Positions 9,709 to 17,851 of a DNA stretch of 64,000 nucleotides are shown piece by piece (within the stretch, counting starts at the first letter, position 1; each line of letters starts with the position of its first letter). The notes under the pieces are model-generated. The model had not been told where the DNA came from. It was given only the letters and a program-made list of their open reading frames with translations, and did no database searches. Both the position numbers and the translations under genes were made by a program. This DNA is from Caulobacter vibrioides (GTDB lineage Bacteria; Pseudomonadota; Alphaproteobacteria; Caulobacterales; Caulobacteraceae). The stretch spans positions 1,798,001-1,862,000 of the forward strand of contig NZ_CP023315.3 in the NCBI RefSeq assembly GCF_002310375.3. Reading direction: 5' to 3'.

Positions 9709-10776
9709 ATGGTCCAGACCAGCAGCGAACGTGGGCGGCCGGCCTTTGCGCTCGACGCCGTAGGTCAAGGCGCCAAGGCCGCCGTCAAGGCGGCGTGGTG
9801 GACGGCGACGGGCGGTCTTGCTCGCTCCCTGACCCGACCGACACAGGGCGCCCAGGCCCGGCATTTCGCGCCGACGACCCCGGCGCCCATCCCAACCAGC
9901 TTGCGTCGCGCGTATCTCGAGGCCTTCGAGAAAGACGCGCGTGATGTCGCCAGCGGCGTCTATCCCGCCATCGAGAACGGGCCGGTGCGCCCCTCGGCCG
10001 CCTTGCGCGAGGCCGCGGACTTCATCGCCGACGCCTTCGAGGTCGACCAGCGGCGACGCAAAGGCGACGGCGTCGAAGTTCGCGATGCGGCTGATCGCTC
10101 AATCTATCCGAACTATTACCGTCAGAACTTCCACTTTCAGTCCGGAGGCTGGTTCACCGCCGAGAGCGCGCGGCGCTATGACGCCCAGGTCGAGGCGCTC
10201 TTCTCCGGTACGGCGGCCGCGATGCGGCGGCGTGGCCTGTCGCTATTGGCGCGACACTGGCGCGGCCGTGATCATCGCGGCGCGAAAATCATCGACGTGG
10301 CGTGTGGTTCGGGCGCTTTCCTGAAGGATCTGAAGGCGACCTTTCCACGCGCGGCTTTGGCGGGCCTGGACCTGTCCGAAGCCTATCTGGCCAAGTCCCG
10401 GCGACGGGCCGGCGCCGGTGGGATCAAGGCGAACGCCGAGACCTTGCCTTTCGCGGATTCCTCTTTGGATGCAGTTACCTGCGTCTATCTCTTCCATGAA
10501 TTGCCGCCTCGCGTGCGGCCTGTGGTGGCGGCGAGTCTGGCGCGCGTTCTCAAGCCCGGCGGGGTGTTGGTTCTGGTCGACTCCGTCCAGCCGGCGGACA
10601 CGCCGGATTTGGCGCGCCTGCTCGAGGCCTTCCCCGTCTATTTCCACGAGCCCTACTACGCCAGCTATGCAGAGACCGACCTGCCCAGCCTCTTCGGCGC
10701 GGTTGGATTGCGGCTTGTCGCTGAGGACCGCGCCTTTCTCACCAAGGCGCTTCTGCTTGAGAAGCCCGCGAGCTGA
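9709..10776 (+). CDS. Class I SAM-dependent methyltransferase
   Basis: A 355-residue protein with a roughly 190-residue N-terminal extension before a standard methyltransferase domain. That domain has motif I IIDVACGSGAFLKDL at about residues 193-207, then LAGLDLSEAYL, AETLPFADSSLDAVTCVYLFHELP and VLKPGGVLVLVDSVQ. It resembles UbiE/MenG-type or lipid methyltransferases in the core, but the N-terminal part (YPNYYRQNFHFQSGGWFTAES) is distinctive and unassigned. The ATG at 9709 follows GAGGGGGC and lies 7 bases after the previous gene. The substrate is unknown. Confidence 0.85.
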   Translation: MVQTSSERGRPAFALDAVGQGAKAAVKAAWWTATGGLARSLTRPTQGAQARHFAPTTPAPIPTSLRRAYLEAFEKDARDVASGVYPAIENGPVRPSAALREAADFIADAFEVDQRRRKGDGVEVRDAADRSIYPNYYRQNFHFQSGGWFTAESARRYDAQVEALFSGTAAAMRRRGLSLLARHWRGRDHRGAKIIDVACGSGAFLKDLKATFPRAALAGLDLSEAYLAKSRRRAGAGGIKANAETLPFADSSLDAVTCVYLFHELPPRVRPVVAASLARVLKPGGVLVLVDSVQPADTPDLARLLEAFPVYFHEPYYASYAETDLPSLFGAVGLRLVAEDRAFLTKALLLEKPAS

Positions 10777-10830
10777 GTTGCCAGCGGCGCGGCGCGCCGT
10801 CTAAGCAGAGGCGGGCGCGAGGGCGAGAGT

Positions 10831-11838
10831 TTGCGGGTTTTCGAGGCTGGGCGACGGTACGAGGCGCTGGACGGTCTGCGCGGCGTCGCCGCCGTAGGGG
10901 TCATGCTCTACCACATCGGCAGCTGGACGGGCCGGCCTTGGCTGGTCCCGCACGGCTATTTGGCCGTCGACTTCTTCTTCTGCCTTTCCGGCTTTGTGCT
11001 GGCGCACGCCTATGGCGCCCGCGAGATCAGCTGGTTGGGCTTCATGCGGCAGCGGCTGGTGCGGCTGTGGCCCTTGATCGCCCTCACCATGCTGGGCGGC
11101 GCCATGGTGATCATCCAGCATCGGGAAAGCGTGCCGGGCTGGCTGGCGCTGGGCTTGCTGATGGTCCCGCGTGTCTGGATCGATCAGAACGGGTTCTCGC
11201 CGCTTTTCCCATTGAATCCGCCGGCTTGGTCGCTGTTCTTCGAGCTCGCGGTCGGTGCGGCCTGGTTTCCGCTACGCCGTCTGGGCGTCATGGGGCACGT
11301 GCTGATGGTCGTGCTGCTGCTGCCGGTGATGATCTATGTCGCCCATGGCATGGGCGGGGTGCTGACCGGCTGGGACAGAGGCACCTTCGTCATCAGCTTT
11401 CTGCGAACCCTCTTCGCGTTCCTGCTGGGTTGGGGCTGCTATCGCATCCAGGCGTTCACGCGTTGGAGCTTGCCGGTCTGGCTGCTTGCGCTGGTTCTGT
11501 GCGCGGTGGTTTGCGCGCCCTGGACGCCGCTGAACTGGCTTTACGACTTCGTCTGCATCAGCGTCGTCTTCCCCCTGATGGTCTTGGCGGGGCGTCGGGA
11601 TCCCAAGGGTTTCGCCGGCGAGGCTTGCCGAGCGGCAGGCGCGATCTCCTATCCGCTCTATGCGCTGCACTGGTTGGGTTGGGAGCTGCTGCTGCGGGCG
11701 TACAGAGCACTGGGCGGAGAAGGTTATCCCGTCGGGTTCGCCATCGTCGCGATGGTGATGATCGTTGTCGGGTCCTGGGCGGTCCTGAAGGTCTATGACG
11801 AACCCGTTCGTCGGCGGCTGCGCGCGCTTGGGGGCTGA
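10831..11838 (+). CDS. Acyltransferase 3 (OafA/YrhL-type) membrane protein
   Basis: A 335-residue integral membrane O-acyltransferase with about ten hydrophobic segments. The family signature is at the N-terminus: ALDGLRGVAAVGVMLYHIG with the conserved His, then FFFCLSGFVLAHAYG and FMRQRLVRLWPL. Such proteins transfer acetyl or other acyl groups from the cytoplasmic side to sugars or peptidoglycan. The start codon is TTG at 10831 with GAGGGCGAGAG upstream. It follows the methyltransferase by 54 bases on the same strand. The acceptor cannot be inferred. Confidence 0.87.
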   Translation: MRVFEAGRRYEALDGLRGVAAVGVMLYHIGSWTGRPWLVPHGYLAVDFFFCLSGFVLAHAYGAREISWLGFMRQRLVRLWPLIALTMLGGAMVIIQHRESVPGWLALGLLMVPRVWIDQNGFSPLFPLNPPAWSLFFELAVGAAWFPLRRLGVMGHVLMVVLLLPVMIYVAHGMGGVLTGWDRGTFVISFLRTLFAFLLGWGCYRIQAFTRWSLPVWLLALVLCAVVCAPWTPLNWLYDFVCISVVFPLMVLAGRRDPKGFAGEACRAAGAISYPLYALHWLGWELLLRAYRALGGEGYPVGFAIVAMVMIVVGSWAVLKVYDEPVRRRLRALGG

Positions 11839-11912
11839 GCGCAAATAACTTCCAGCACGGTGTCGGGAGACGCCATAGTCCGCCGTCCTTGTGACGGGAG
11901 AAGAGGACCGCC

Positions 11913-12284
11913 ATGCTCTACGCCATTCTTTGCTACAACCAAGAAGACGTCGTCTGCGCCTGGTCCAAGGAAGAGGACGCGGCCGTGATGGCGAAGCTGG
12001 GCGCGGTGCAGCAGCGGTTGGCGGAGGAGGGGCGCTTGGGGCCCGTCGCGCGCCTGATGCCGACCACGGCGGCGACCACTTTGCGCAAGGACCGCGAGCC
12101 ACCCTTGGTCCTGGATGGCCCCTTCGCCGAGACCAAGGAACAACTGCTGGGCTTCTACGTCGTCGACTGCGAATCCCTGGATGGCGCGTTGCAGGTCGCC
12201 AAGGACCTCGGCAAGGCCAATCCCGGCGGTTCCTACGAGATCCGTCCGATCGCCATGTTCCAGCCTGGCCCCGCAGGCGCGTGA
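11913..12284 (+). CDS. YCII/DGPF-domain protein, partner of ECF42 sigma factor
   Basis: A 123-residue YCII-fold protein with the hallmark DGPF motif in LVLDGPFAETKEQLLGFYVV and the start MLYAILCYNQED. DGPF proteins are the conserved genomic partners of ECF42 sigma factors; their biochemical role is not settled. The stop codon overlaps the GTG start of the next gene by 4 bases (GTGA at 12281-12284), so the two are translationally coupled. Confidence 0.9.
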   Translation: MLYAILCYNQEDVVCAWSKEEDAAVMAKLGAVQQRLAEEGRLGPVARLMPTTAATTLRKDREPPLVLDGPFAETKEQLLGFYVVDCESLDGALQVAKDLGKANPGGSYEIRPIAMFQPGPAGA

Positions 12285-13525
12285 CCGACTTCGGCTGGAT
12301 CGAGGGCGCGCTCGCCGCCGCTCGCCCCCAGGCCATGGCGGCGCTGCTTCGCTATTTCCGCGACATGGATGCGGCCGATGAGGCCTTTCAGGACGCCTGC
12401 CTGCGCGCTCTGAAGGCTTGGCCGAAGAATGGTCCGCCGCGCGATCCGACCGCTTGGCTGATCATGGTTGGTCGCAACGCCGCCATCGACGCCGTCCGCA
12501 AGACCAGCCGCAACGCGCCCCTACCGCCCGAGGACCTGCTCTCAGACCTAGAAGACGCCGAGGCCGAGGCGGCCGAACGGCTGGATAGCGCGCATTATCG
12601 AGACGACGTGCTGAGGCTGCTGTTCATCTGCTGCCATCCGGATTTGCCGGCGACGCAGCAGATCGCCTTGGCGCTGCGGATTGTCTCGGGCCTCTCGGTC
12701 AGAGAGATCGCGCGGGCCTTCGTCGTCAGCGACACGGCAATGGAGCAGCGCATCACCCGGGCCAAGGCCAGGATCGGCGCGGGCGACGCGCCGTTCGAGG
12801 CGCCGGGACCCATTGAGCGCGCCGAACGGTTCGCAGCGGTCGCGGCGATGATCTATCTCGTCTTCAACGAGGGCTACTCGGCCAGCGGTAAGGCGCTCGA
12901 GGCCAAGGGCGGCCTTTGCGACGAGGCCATCCGTTTGGCTCGCCTGTTGCTGCGCCTCTTCCCGGCCGAGCCGGAGATGATGGGTTTGGCCGCGCTGCTA
13001 CTGCTCCAGCATGCGCGTTCCGACGCGCGCTTTGCGGCCGACGGCGCGGCGATCCTGCTCGAAGACCAGGACCGAAGTCTCTGGAACCGCAGGATGATCG
13101 ACGAGGGTTTGGCCCTGATCGATAAGGCCATGCTCAAGCAGGCGCCGGGACCCTACCAGGTGCAGGCGGCGATCGCCGCCCTTCATGCGCGGGCGGCGTG
13201 CGCCGAGGATACCGACTGGGCGGGCATCGATCGCCTGTACGCCACCTTGGAAATCATGCAGCCATCGCCGGTGATCACCCTGAACCGAGCGGTCGCCATC
13301 GCTAAGGTTCGCGGCCCCGACGCGGCGCTTGAGATGATCGCGCCGCTTGGCGGCCGGCTGGACGCCTATTTCCCCTATCACGGCGCACGCGGCGCTCTCC
13401 TGCTTCAGGCAGGCCGCCGGGCCGAGGCCCGTCAGGCCTTCGACCGGGCCATCGCCTTGGCCAATACGGCGGCCGAAGCGGCGAACATCCGGCAGTATCT
13501 GGATCGCGTCGCGGCGAAGGACTGA
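12281..13525 (+). CDS. RNA polymerase sigma factor, ECF42 type with C-terminal TPR-like extension
   Basis: A 414-residue ECF sigma factor. The sigma2 region is at about 5-75 (MAALLRYFRDMDAADEAFQD, WLIMVGRNAAID) and sigma4 at about 105-165 (QQIALALRIVSGLSVREIAR, with the helix-turn-helix). A long helical extension of about 230 residues (YLVFNEGYSA, LLLLQHARSDARF, ARQAFDRAIALANTAAEAANI) is diagnostic for ECF42. In characterised ECF42 members this C-terminal domain, rather than an anti-sigma factor, is needed for activity. No anti-sigma gene is adjacent here, which fits. GTG at 12281 overlaps the DGPF stop codon; the longer in-frame reading from 11891 is rejected because it runs antiparallel through the DGPF frame. 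Confidence 0.93.
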   Translation: MTDFGWIEGALAAARPQAMAALLRYFRDMDAADEAFQDACLRALKAWPKNGPPRDPTAWLIMVGRNAAIDAVRKTSRNAPLPPEDLLSDLEDAEAEAAERLDSAHYRDDVLRLLFICCHPDLPATQQIALALRIVSGLSVREIARAFVVSDTAMEQRITRAKARIGAGDAPFEAPGPIERAERFAAVAAMIYLVFNEGYSASGKALEAKGGLCDEAIRLARLLLRLFPAEPEMMGLAALLLLQHARSDARFAADGAAILLEDQDRSLWNRRMIDEGLALIDKAMLKQAPGPYQVQAAIAALHARAACAEDTDWAGIDRLYATLEIMQPSPVITLNRAVAIAKVRGPDAALEMIAPLGGRLDAYFPYHGARGALLLQAGRRAEARQAFDRAIALANTAAEAANIRQYLDRVAAKD

Positions 13526-13552
13526 GCGCCATTTGGTCCAGTGGCTGTAATT

Positions 13553-13567
13553 GTTCTTGTTATGTTC
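13553..13567. promoter_or_regulatory. LexA (SOS) box GTTC-N7-GTTC
   Basis: Exact match to the alphaproteobacterial LexA operator: GTTC (13553-13556), seven bases TTGTTAT, GTTC (13564-13567). It lies in the 67-base gap between the ECF42 stop and the radical SAM start, 25 bases upstream of the ATG. The position fits repression of the radical SAM gene. Confidence 0.75.
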
Positions 13568-13592
13568 CGGTAGATCGCGCATCGTCCTCGCC

Positions 13593-14675
13593 ATGGCAGA
13601 GGCAGCGAAACTGGGGCCAGCGGCGCGAGGGCGCGGCGCCAAATCGAACCGGACGGGACGCTTTGAGTCTCAGGTTCGAGAAGCGTTCGACGACGGGTGG
13701 AACGAGGACGCGGAACCCGCGCAGATTCTAACCCAACTGCAGCCGATGAAGTCGCGGACAATCATCGCCCGCAACCAGAGTCCTGACGTCGGCTTTGACC
13801 GATCGATCAATCCCTATCGCGGGTGCAGCCACGGTTGCATCTACTGCTACGCCCGGCCGGCCCATGCGTATCTGGGTCTGTCGCCAGGCCTGGATTTCGA
13901 GAGCAAGATCTTCTTCAAGCCGCAGGCGGGGGAACTGCTGGCCAAGGAGCTGTCCAAGCCCGGCTACAAGCCAGCCACGATCCATATTGGCGGCGACACC
14001 GATCCCTATCAGCCTGACGAAAAGACGCTACGCGTCACCCGGCAGGTGATCGAGACCCTGGAGCGTTTCGGCCACCCGTTCACGCTGATCACCAAGTCGG
14101 CGCTGATCCTGCGGGACCTGGATGTGTTGAGCCGGATGGCCGAGCGAGGCCTTGCGCGCGCGGCGATCTCGATAACCACCCTCGATCGCCGATTGGCGCG
14201 CAGCATGGAGCCGCGCGCAGCGACGCCCGGCAAGCGCATCGAGGCGGTACGGCGGCTGACCGAGGCGGGCGTGCCTGTAACCGTCATGTTCGCGCCCGCC
14301 ATACCGGGGCTGAACGACCACGAGGTCGAGGCGGTGCTGGAGGCCGCCGCCAAAGCCGGCGCTCAAGGCGCGGGCTATGTGGCGCTACGTCTCCCCCGGG
14401 AGATCGCACAACTGTTCGAGGAATGGCTCGAGGCCGACTATCCCGATCGCGCGCGTAAGGTCATGTCGTTGGTGCGGCAAATCCGATCCGGCGAGGTCTA
14501 CCGGGCGGCATGGGGCGACCGGATGGTCGGCGATGGTCCCGTCGCCGAGGTGCTACGGCAGCGGTTCCATCTGGCGGTCAAGAAGTTCGGCCTCGACCAA
14601 CCTTGGACCGCCCTGGACATCAGTCAGTTCAGGCCACCGCGCCCCGTGAACGCGCAGATGGATCTCTTCAGCTAG
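13593..14675 (+). CDS. PA0069-family radical SAM protein (SPL-like), probably SOS-regulated
   Basis: A 360-residue radical SAM enzyme with the cluster motif CSHGCIYC at about residues 80-87 (RGCSHGCIYCYARPAHAYL). Further core features are HIGGDTDPYQPDEK and SITTLDRRLARSMEPRAATP, then the C-terminal FHLAVKKFGL region. It belongs to the PA0069/SplB-related group that resembles spore photoproduct lyase; members outside spore formers have no established substrate. The ATG at 13593 is 25 bases downstream of a perfect LexA box, which suggests a DNA-damage role. The SPL-like fold and SOS control point the same way, but a repair activity is inference. Confidence 0.85.
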   Translation: MAEAAKLGPAARGRGAKSNRTGRFESQVREAFDDGWNEDAEPAQILTQLQPMKSRTIIARNQSPDVGFDRSINPYRGCSHGCIYCYARPAHAYLGLSPGLDFESKIFFKPQAGELLAKELSKPGYKPATIHIGGDTDPYQPDEKTLRVTRQVIETLERFGHPFTLITKSALILRDLDVLSRMAERGLARAAISITTLDRRLARSMEPRAATPGKRIEAVRRLTEAGVPVTVMFAPAIPGLNDHEVEAVLEAAAKAGAQGAGYVALRLPREIAQLFEEWLEADYPDRARKVMSLVRQIRSGEVYRAAWGDRMVGDGPVAEVLRQRFHLAVKKFGLDQPWTALDISQFRPPRPVNAQMDLFS

Positions 14676-14720
14676 GCTTGCCACTCTTGACCGCGAGGCC
14701 TGGGCTCGCGAAGCAAGGGT

Positions 14721-15188
14721 ATGATCTCCGTCGTCCTCATCGCTTCCGAAGACTTGCCGGGCTTGGCCGCCCAGATGTCGATGCTGGTGCCCGCCGCTGT
14801 CGATGGCTTGGTGAAGGAAGTCGTGCTGGTCGCGGGCGATGAACCCGGCGTCGAAGCCTTGGCCGAGGACAGCGGCGCTCGGCTCGTGCGCGAGACGGGC
14901 GCCGCCAAGGAGCGCTTGGCGGCGGGCGCGAGGGCGGCGCGCGGCGATTGGGTGCTTACGCTTCGGTCAGGGCCTGTGCTGCGCGAGGGATGGCGCGAGC
15001 CGGTAGAACGGCATCTGGCCGGTGGGGCCGGCGCGCCCGCGAGATTGATCGCGCCGGGCGGGCTGCTGGGCCGGCTGGCGCCCAAGATGCACGGCGTATT
15101 GCTTCGTCGCCTGGACTGGCCCTCAGGCGTGGTTGCGGATGAAAACGGGCTCGCCAGGGCCACCAAGGCCAAGGCCATCACCTACTAG
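14721..15188 (+). CDS. Small glycosyltransferase-family-2-like protein
   Basis: A 155-residue protein with an N-terminal Rossmann-like start (MISVVLIASEDLPGLAAQMSML) and ARAARGDWVLTLRSGP, which resembles the nucleotide-binding half of family 2 glycosyltransferases. The usual DxD is replaced by LRSGP. There is no acceptor-binding half or membrane anchor, so it is shorter than normal (220 residues or more). It may be a degenerate or regulatory homologue. It stands alone between the radical SAM gene and the convergent lytic transglycosylase. Confidence 0.65.
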   Translation: MISVVLIASEDLPGLAAQMSMLVPAAVDGLVKEVVLVAGDEPGVEALAEDSGARLVRETGAAKERLAAGARAARGDWVLTLRSGPVLREGWREPVERHLAGGAGAPARLIAPGGLLGRLAPKMHGVLLRRLDWPSGVVADENGLARATKAKAITY

Positions 15189-15218
15189 GCCCCGGCTGGT
15201 CGCGAGATCCGGGCCTCT
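15186..15218. terminator. Possible hairpin between convergent genes
   Basis: AGGCCCCGG and CCGGGCCT flank 13 bases between the stop codons at 15188 (+) and 15217 (-). The arms pair imperfectly and no T-run follows, so terminator function is uncertain. Confidence 0.25.
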
Positions 15219-16827
15219 AAGGCAGCTGCGCCATGAGCTGGTCGATGGTGGTCGGCATCTCGACCTGCGGATCGAGACGGAAATCGACCGTCCGCGCGCC
15301 GCTGGCGACCGCATCCAGCGTCTTGTTCTCTGCGCCCATCAGCTTGCGATACGTCCAGTAGCTGGCCATCACCTTCTCGACGTAGTTGCGGGTTTCCTTG
15401 AAGGGCAGGCTCTCGATCAGCAGCAGGCTGTCGCAATCGGCGCCGAGCTGGGCGAGAGTCCGGTTCAGCGTGGCGGGGCCTCCGTTATAGGCCGCCACGG
15501 CGCGCAGGACGTCCGGGCTCTTGAGGCCGCGGTCCATAAGCCAGGTGAAATAGTCCTGGCCGGCCCGCAGGTTGAACGCCGGGTCAAACAGCGGGGTGTT
15601 GTCGGTGCGTAGCGTGTCGTCGCCCACGACGTCGGCGGCTGACGTCGGCCGTACCTGCATCAGGCCCACCGCGCCGGCGTTGGAAACGGCGAGGGGGTCA
15701 AAGCGGCTTTCCTGGCGTACCAGGGCGTAGACCATCGCCTTGTCGATCGTGAAGCCGCCGATCGGGTCCAGTGGCGGCAGGGGATAGTCTTCACCGCCCA
15801 CGCGGCGCACCGGTCGGCCGGCGTTCAAGGGCGCCTTGGCGTTGAGCGCCAGGGCCAGCGTCGTCCAGTCTGCGCGCAGCGATTCTGTTTCCGCCAGCGA
15901 GAGACCTGCGCGCAGCTCCAGCCCCGCTTCGCGCCAGCGGCCGACCTGAGCCAAGGCGGCGGCGCGACGCGCGCGCGGATCGGCGGTGACCAAAGCGTTC
16001 AGCGACTCGGTGTCTGGCCCGGTGTAGGCGGCGCGCGAGAGCAGTGTCGCGATCGGGTCTTCCTGGGGCTCCGTCACCGGAACGCCCGCCATGGTCAGCT
16101 GGCGCGCGGCGATCATGCCGTAGAAGGTATGGGGCGCATGCGCAGCCTTGAGCAGCAGGTCGCGCGCCTGAGCGCCGTGGCCTTGTTGGCCGGCGGCGCG
16201 CGCGGCCCAGAAGGCGCCGGCGGCGCGGAGCCACTCGTCCTCGTGTTCGTCGTCGGCGACCTGTTCGAAGAAGCCTTGGGCCTGGGCGGCGTCGCCGAGG
16301 CGGATCGCCGAGAGCCCGGCGATCCAGCGCTCGCCGCCGGCGATGGCCAAGGCCAGGGCTTGCCTCACATCGCCCGAATAGTAGGCCTCGCGCGCCGCGC
16401 GGCCCTTGTCGGCGGGCGGCGGGCCGCTTTCATCGGCGATGAACAGCGTGGGCGTCGGCGGTGCGACCACACGCTTGCCGCTCGGTTTGCGCTTGAGCGC
16501 CAAGCTGTAGACGCGGTCGGCGCCGGCCTCTTCGCCATAGCTGTCCAGCCAGCGGGTCAGCTCGGTGTAGCTGGCGGAATAGCGGGTCGGGTGCATGACC
16601 TTGGCGAAGGCGAGACGTCCGGCCAGGCTGCGGTCGCGGGTGTTTGCGAAGGCCGCCTCGGCGGCGGCGAAGTCGCCGCGATCAGCGGCGGAGAACGCAG
16701 CGCGATAGTATCGGACATCATCACCCGACAGCGGTTCAAGCCCGCTGGCCTGGGCGGCCAAGGCGGAGACAGACAGCATGCAGGCCGACAGCACGGCCAG
16801 AAGGCGAGCCCGAAGCTTCAAAAGCAA
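15217..16827 (-). CDS. Soluble lytic murein transglycosylase (Slt70-like)
   Basis: Cleaves the MurNAc-GlcNAc bond of peptidoglycan with formation of 1,6-anhydro-MurNAc, acting in the periplasm. The reading from TTG at 16827 gives 536 residues: a signal peptide (LLAVLSACMLSVSALAAQA), a long alpha-superhelical U-domain, and a C-terminal SLT domain with the catalytic Glu in VRQESRFDPLAVS, GAVGLMQVRPTSA and AAYNGGPATLNR. The TTG start with GGGGGAACG upstream avoids overlap with the preceding gene; another TTG lies two codons on. The order uracil-DNA glycosylase then transglycosylase on the same strand suggests co-transcription. Confidence 0.88.
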   Translation of the reverse strand: MLLKLRARLLAVLSACMLSVSALAAQASGLEPLSGDDVRYYRAAFSAADRGDFAAAEAAFANTRDRSLAGRLAFAKVMHPTRYSASYTELTRWLDSYGEEAGADRVYSLALKRKPSGKRVVAPPTPTLFIADESGPPPADKGRAAREAYYSGDVRQALALAIAGGERWIAGLSAIRLGDAAQAQGFFEQVADDEHEDEWLRAAGAFWAARAAGQQGHGAQARDLLLKAAHAPHTFYGMIAARQLTMAGVPVTEPQEDPIATLLSRAAYTGPDTESLNALVTADPRARRAAALAQVGRWREAGLELRAGLSLAETESLRADWTTLALALNAKAPLNAGRPVRRVGGEDYPLPPLDPIGGFTIDKAMVYALVRQESRFDPLAVSNAGAVGLMQVRPTSAADVVGDDTLRTDNTPLFDPAFNLRAGQDYFTWLMDRGLKSPDVLRAVAAYNGGPATLNRTLAQLGADCDSLLLIESLPFKETRNYVEKVMASYWTYRKLMGAENKTLDAVASGARTVDFRLDPQVEMPTTIDQLMAQLP

Positions 16828-16879
16828 TACGCGTTCCCCCGCAAGGCGCGCGTCCCCGTTCCGACTGGTTGTGGAAACC

Positions 16880-17701
16880 TTAGTGCGGGCGGTCCGGCCG
16901 ATCAAGCCGCTCGGTCAGGGTCAGCAGGTCTTGCCAAGCCCGCTTCTTCTGCGCGGGCGTGCGCAGCAGGAAGGCCGGGTGCAGGGTCGGCATGGCCGGA
17001 AGCGCCATGGACTGGTCGTCCGAGACCCATTCGAACCAGCGCCCGCGCATCGACAGGATGCCTTCATCGCGCTTGAGCATGGCCTTGGCGGAGGCCCCGC
17101 CGGCCAGCAGCAGCATCTTGGGCTTCACCAGCGCGATCGCGCGCTCGACGAACGGCGCGCAGGTCGCCTGCTCTTGCGGCGTCGGCGTCCGGTTACCGGG
17201 CGGGCGCCAGAACACCGTGTTGGTGATGAACACCCGCTCCTCAAGCCCGGCGGCCTTTAGCATCCGGTCGAGAAGTTTGCCCGCGCGGCCGACGAAGGGC
17301 TGGCCTTGGGCGTCCTCGTCGGCGCCGGGACCTTCCCCGATGATCATGAGCTGGGCGTCGCTGACGCCGCGCGAGAATACGGCCTGCTTGGCGCCCTGGC
17401 TCTTGAGCGGACAACCGTCGAAGGCGGCGATGGCGGCGGCCAGGCTCTCAAGGTCGTTGCAGGTGGCGGCTGCGGCCCTGGCGGCGGCGACGGCCGAAGC
17501 GATGTCGGGCGAGCGGACCATGGCCATGCCGGGGCGGGCGACGGGCGCTGGCGGCGGGGGCGGTTGGCTCTTGGCGCGGAGCATCGCCGCGCCCTCGGCG
17601 AGACGATCGATCGGGGCGTCCGCGTACAGGGCCTCGACGCCCGCATCGGCCCAGAAGGCCAGCAGGCTTTCGACGGCGCGTTGATCGACGGCGAGGCTCA
17701 T
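16880..17701 (-). CDS. Uracil-DNA glycosylase (family 4-like)
   Basis: Removes uracil from DNA to start base-excision repair. The 273-residue protein has motif A GEGPGADEDAQGQPFVGRAG and motif B LHPAFLLR. A Cys in FDGCPLKSQG and a later Cys in EQATCAPF are candidate Fe-S ligands. An N-terminal extension with a Pro-rich linker (SQPPPPPAP) precedes the fold. Length and motifs match alphaproteobacterial family 4-type enzymes. It lies 52 bases upstream of the lytic transglycosylase. Confidence 0.88.
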   Translation of the reverse strand: MSLAVDQRAVESLLAFWADAGVEALYADAPIDRLAEGAAMLRAKSQPPPPPAPVARPGMAMVRSPDIASAVAAARAAAATCNDLESLAAAIAAFDGCPLKSQGAKQAVFSRGVSDAQLMIIGEGPGADEDAQGQPFVGRAGKLLDRMLKAAGLEERVFITNTVFWRPPGNRTPTPQEQATCAPFVERAIALVKPKMLLLAGGASAKAMLKRDEGILSMRGRWFEWVSDDQSMALPAMPTLHPAFLLRTPAQKKRAWQDLLTLTERLDRPDRPH

Positions 17702-17851
17702 GCGACCGTCTTAACTCGGATTGTCGCCGGTCTCCACGCTGCGCTGCAGCAAAAAATCCGGCTAGGTGCTTGACCACCCCCGCGTCACGTTCGGATAAGC
17801 TGTGAATCAAACAGTCATAAGAGCGGCCGTAGGGCCTCACCGGGAGATCCC

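Noticed and set aside
11891-12280. N-terminal extension of the ECF42 sigma factor to 11891
   Set aside because: It overlaps the complete DGPF gene in another frame and has Arg-rich shadow composition; GTG at 12281 makes a normal sigma2 start.
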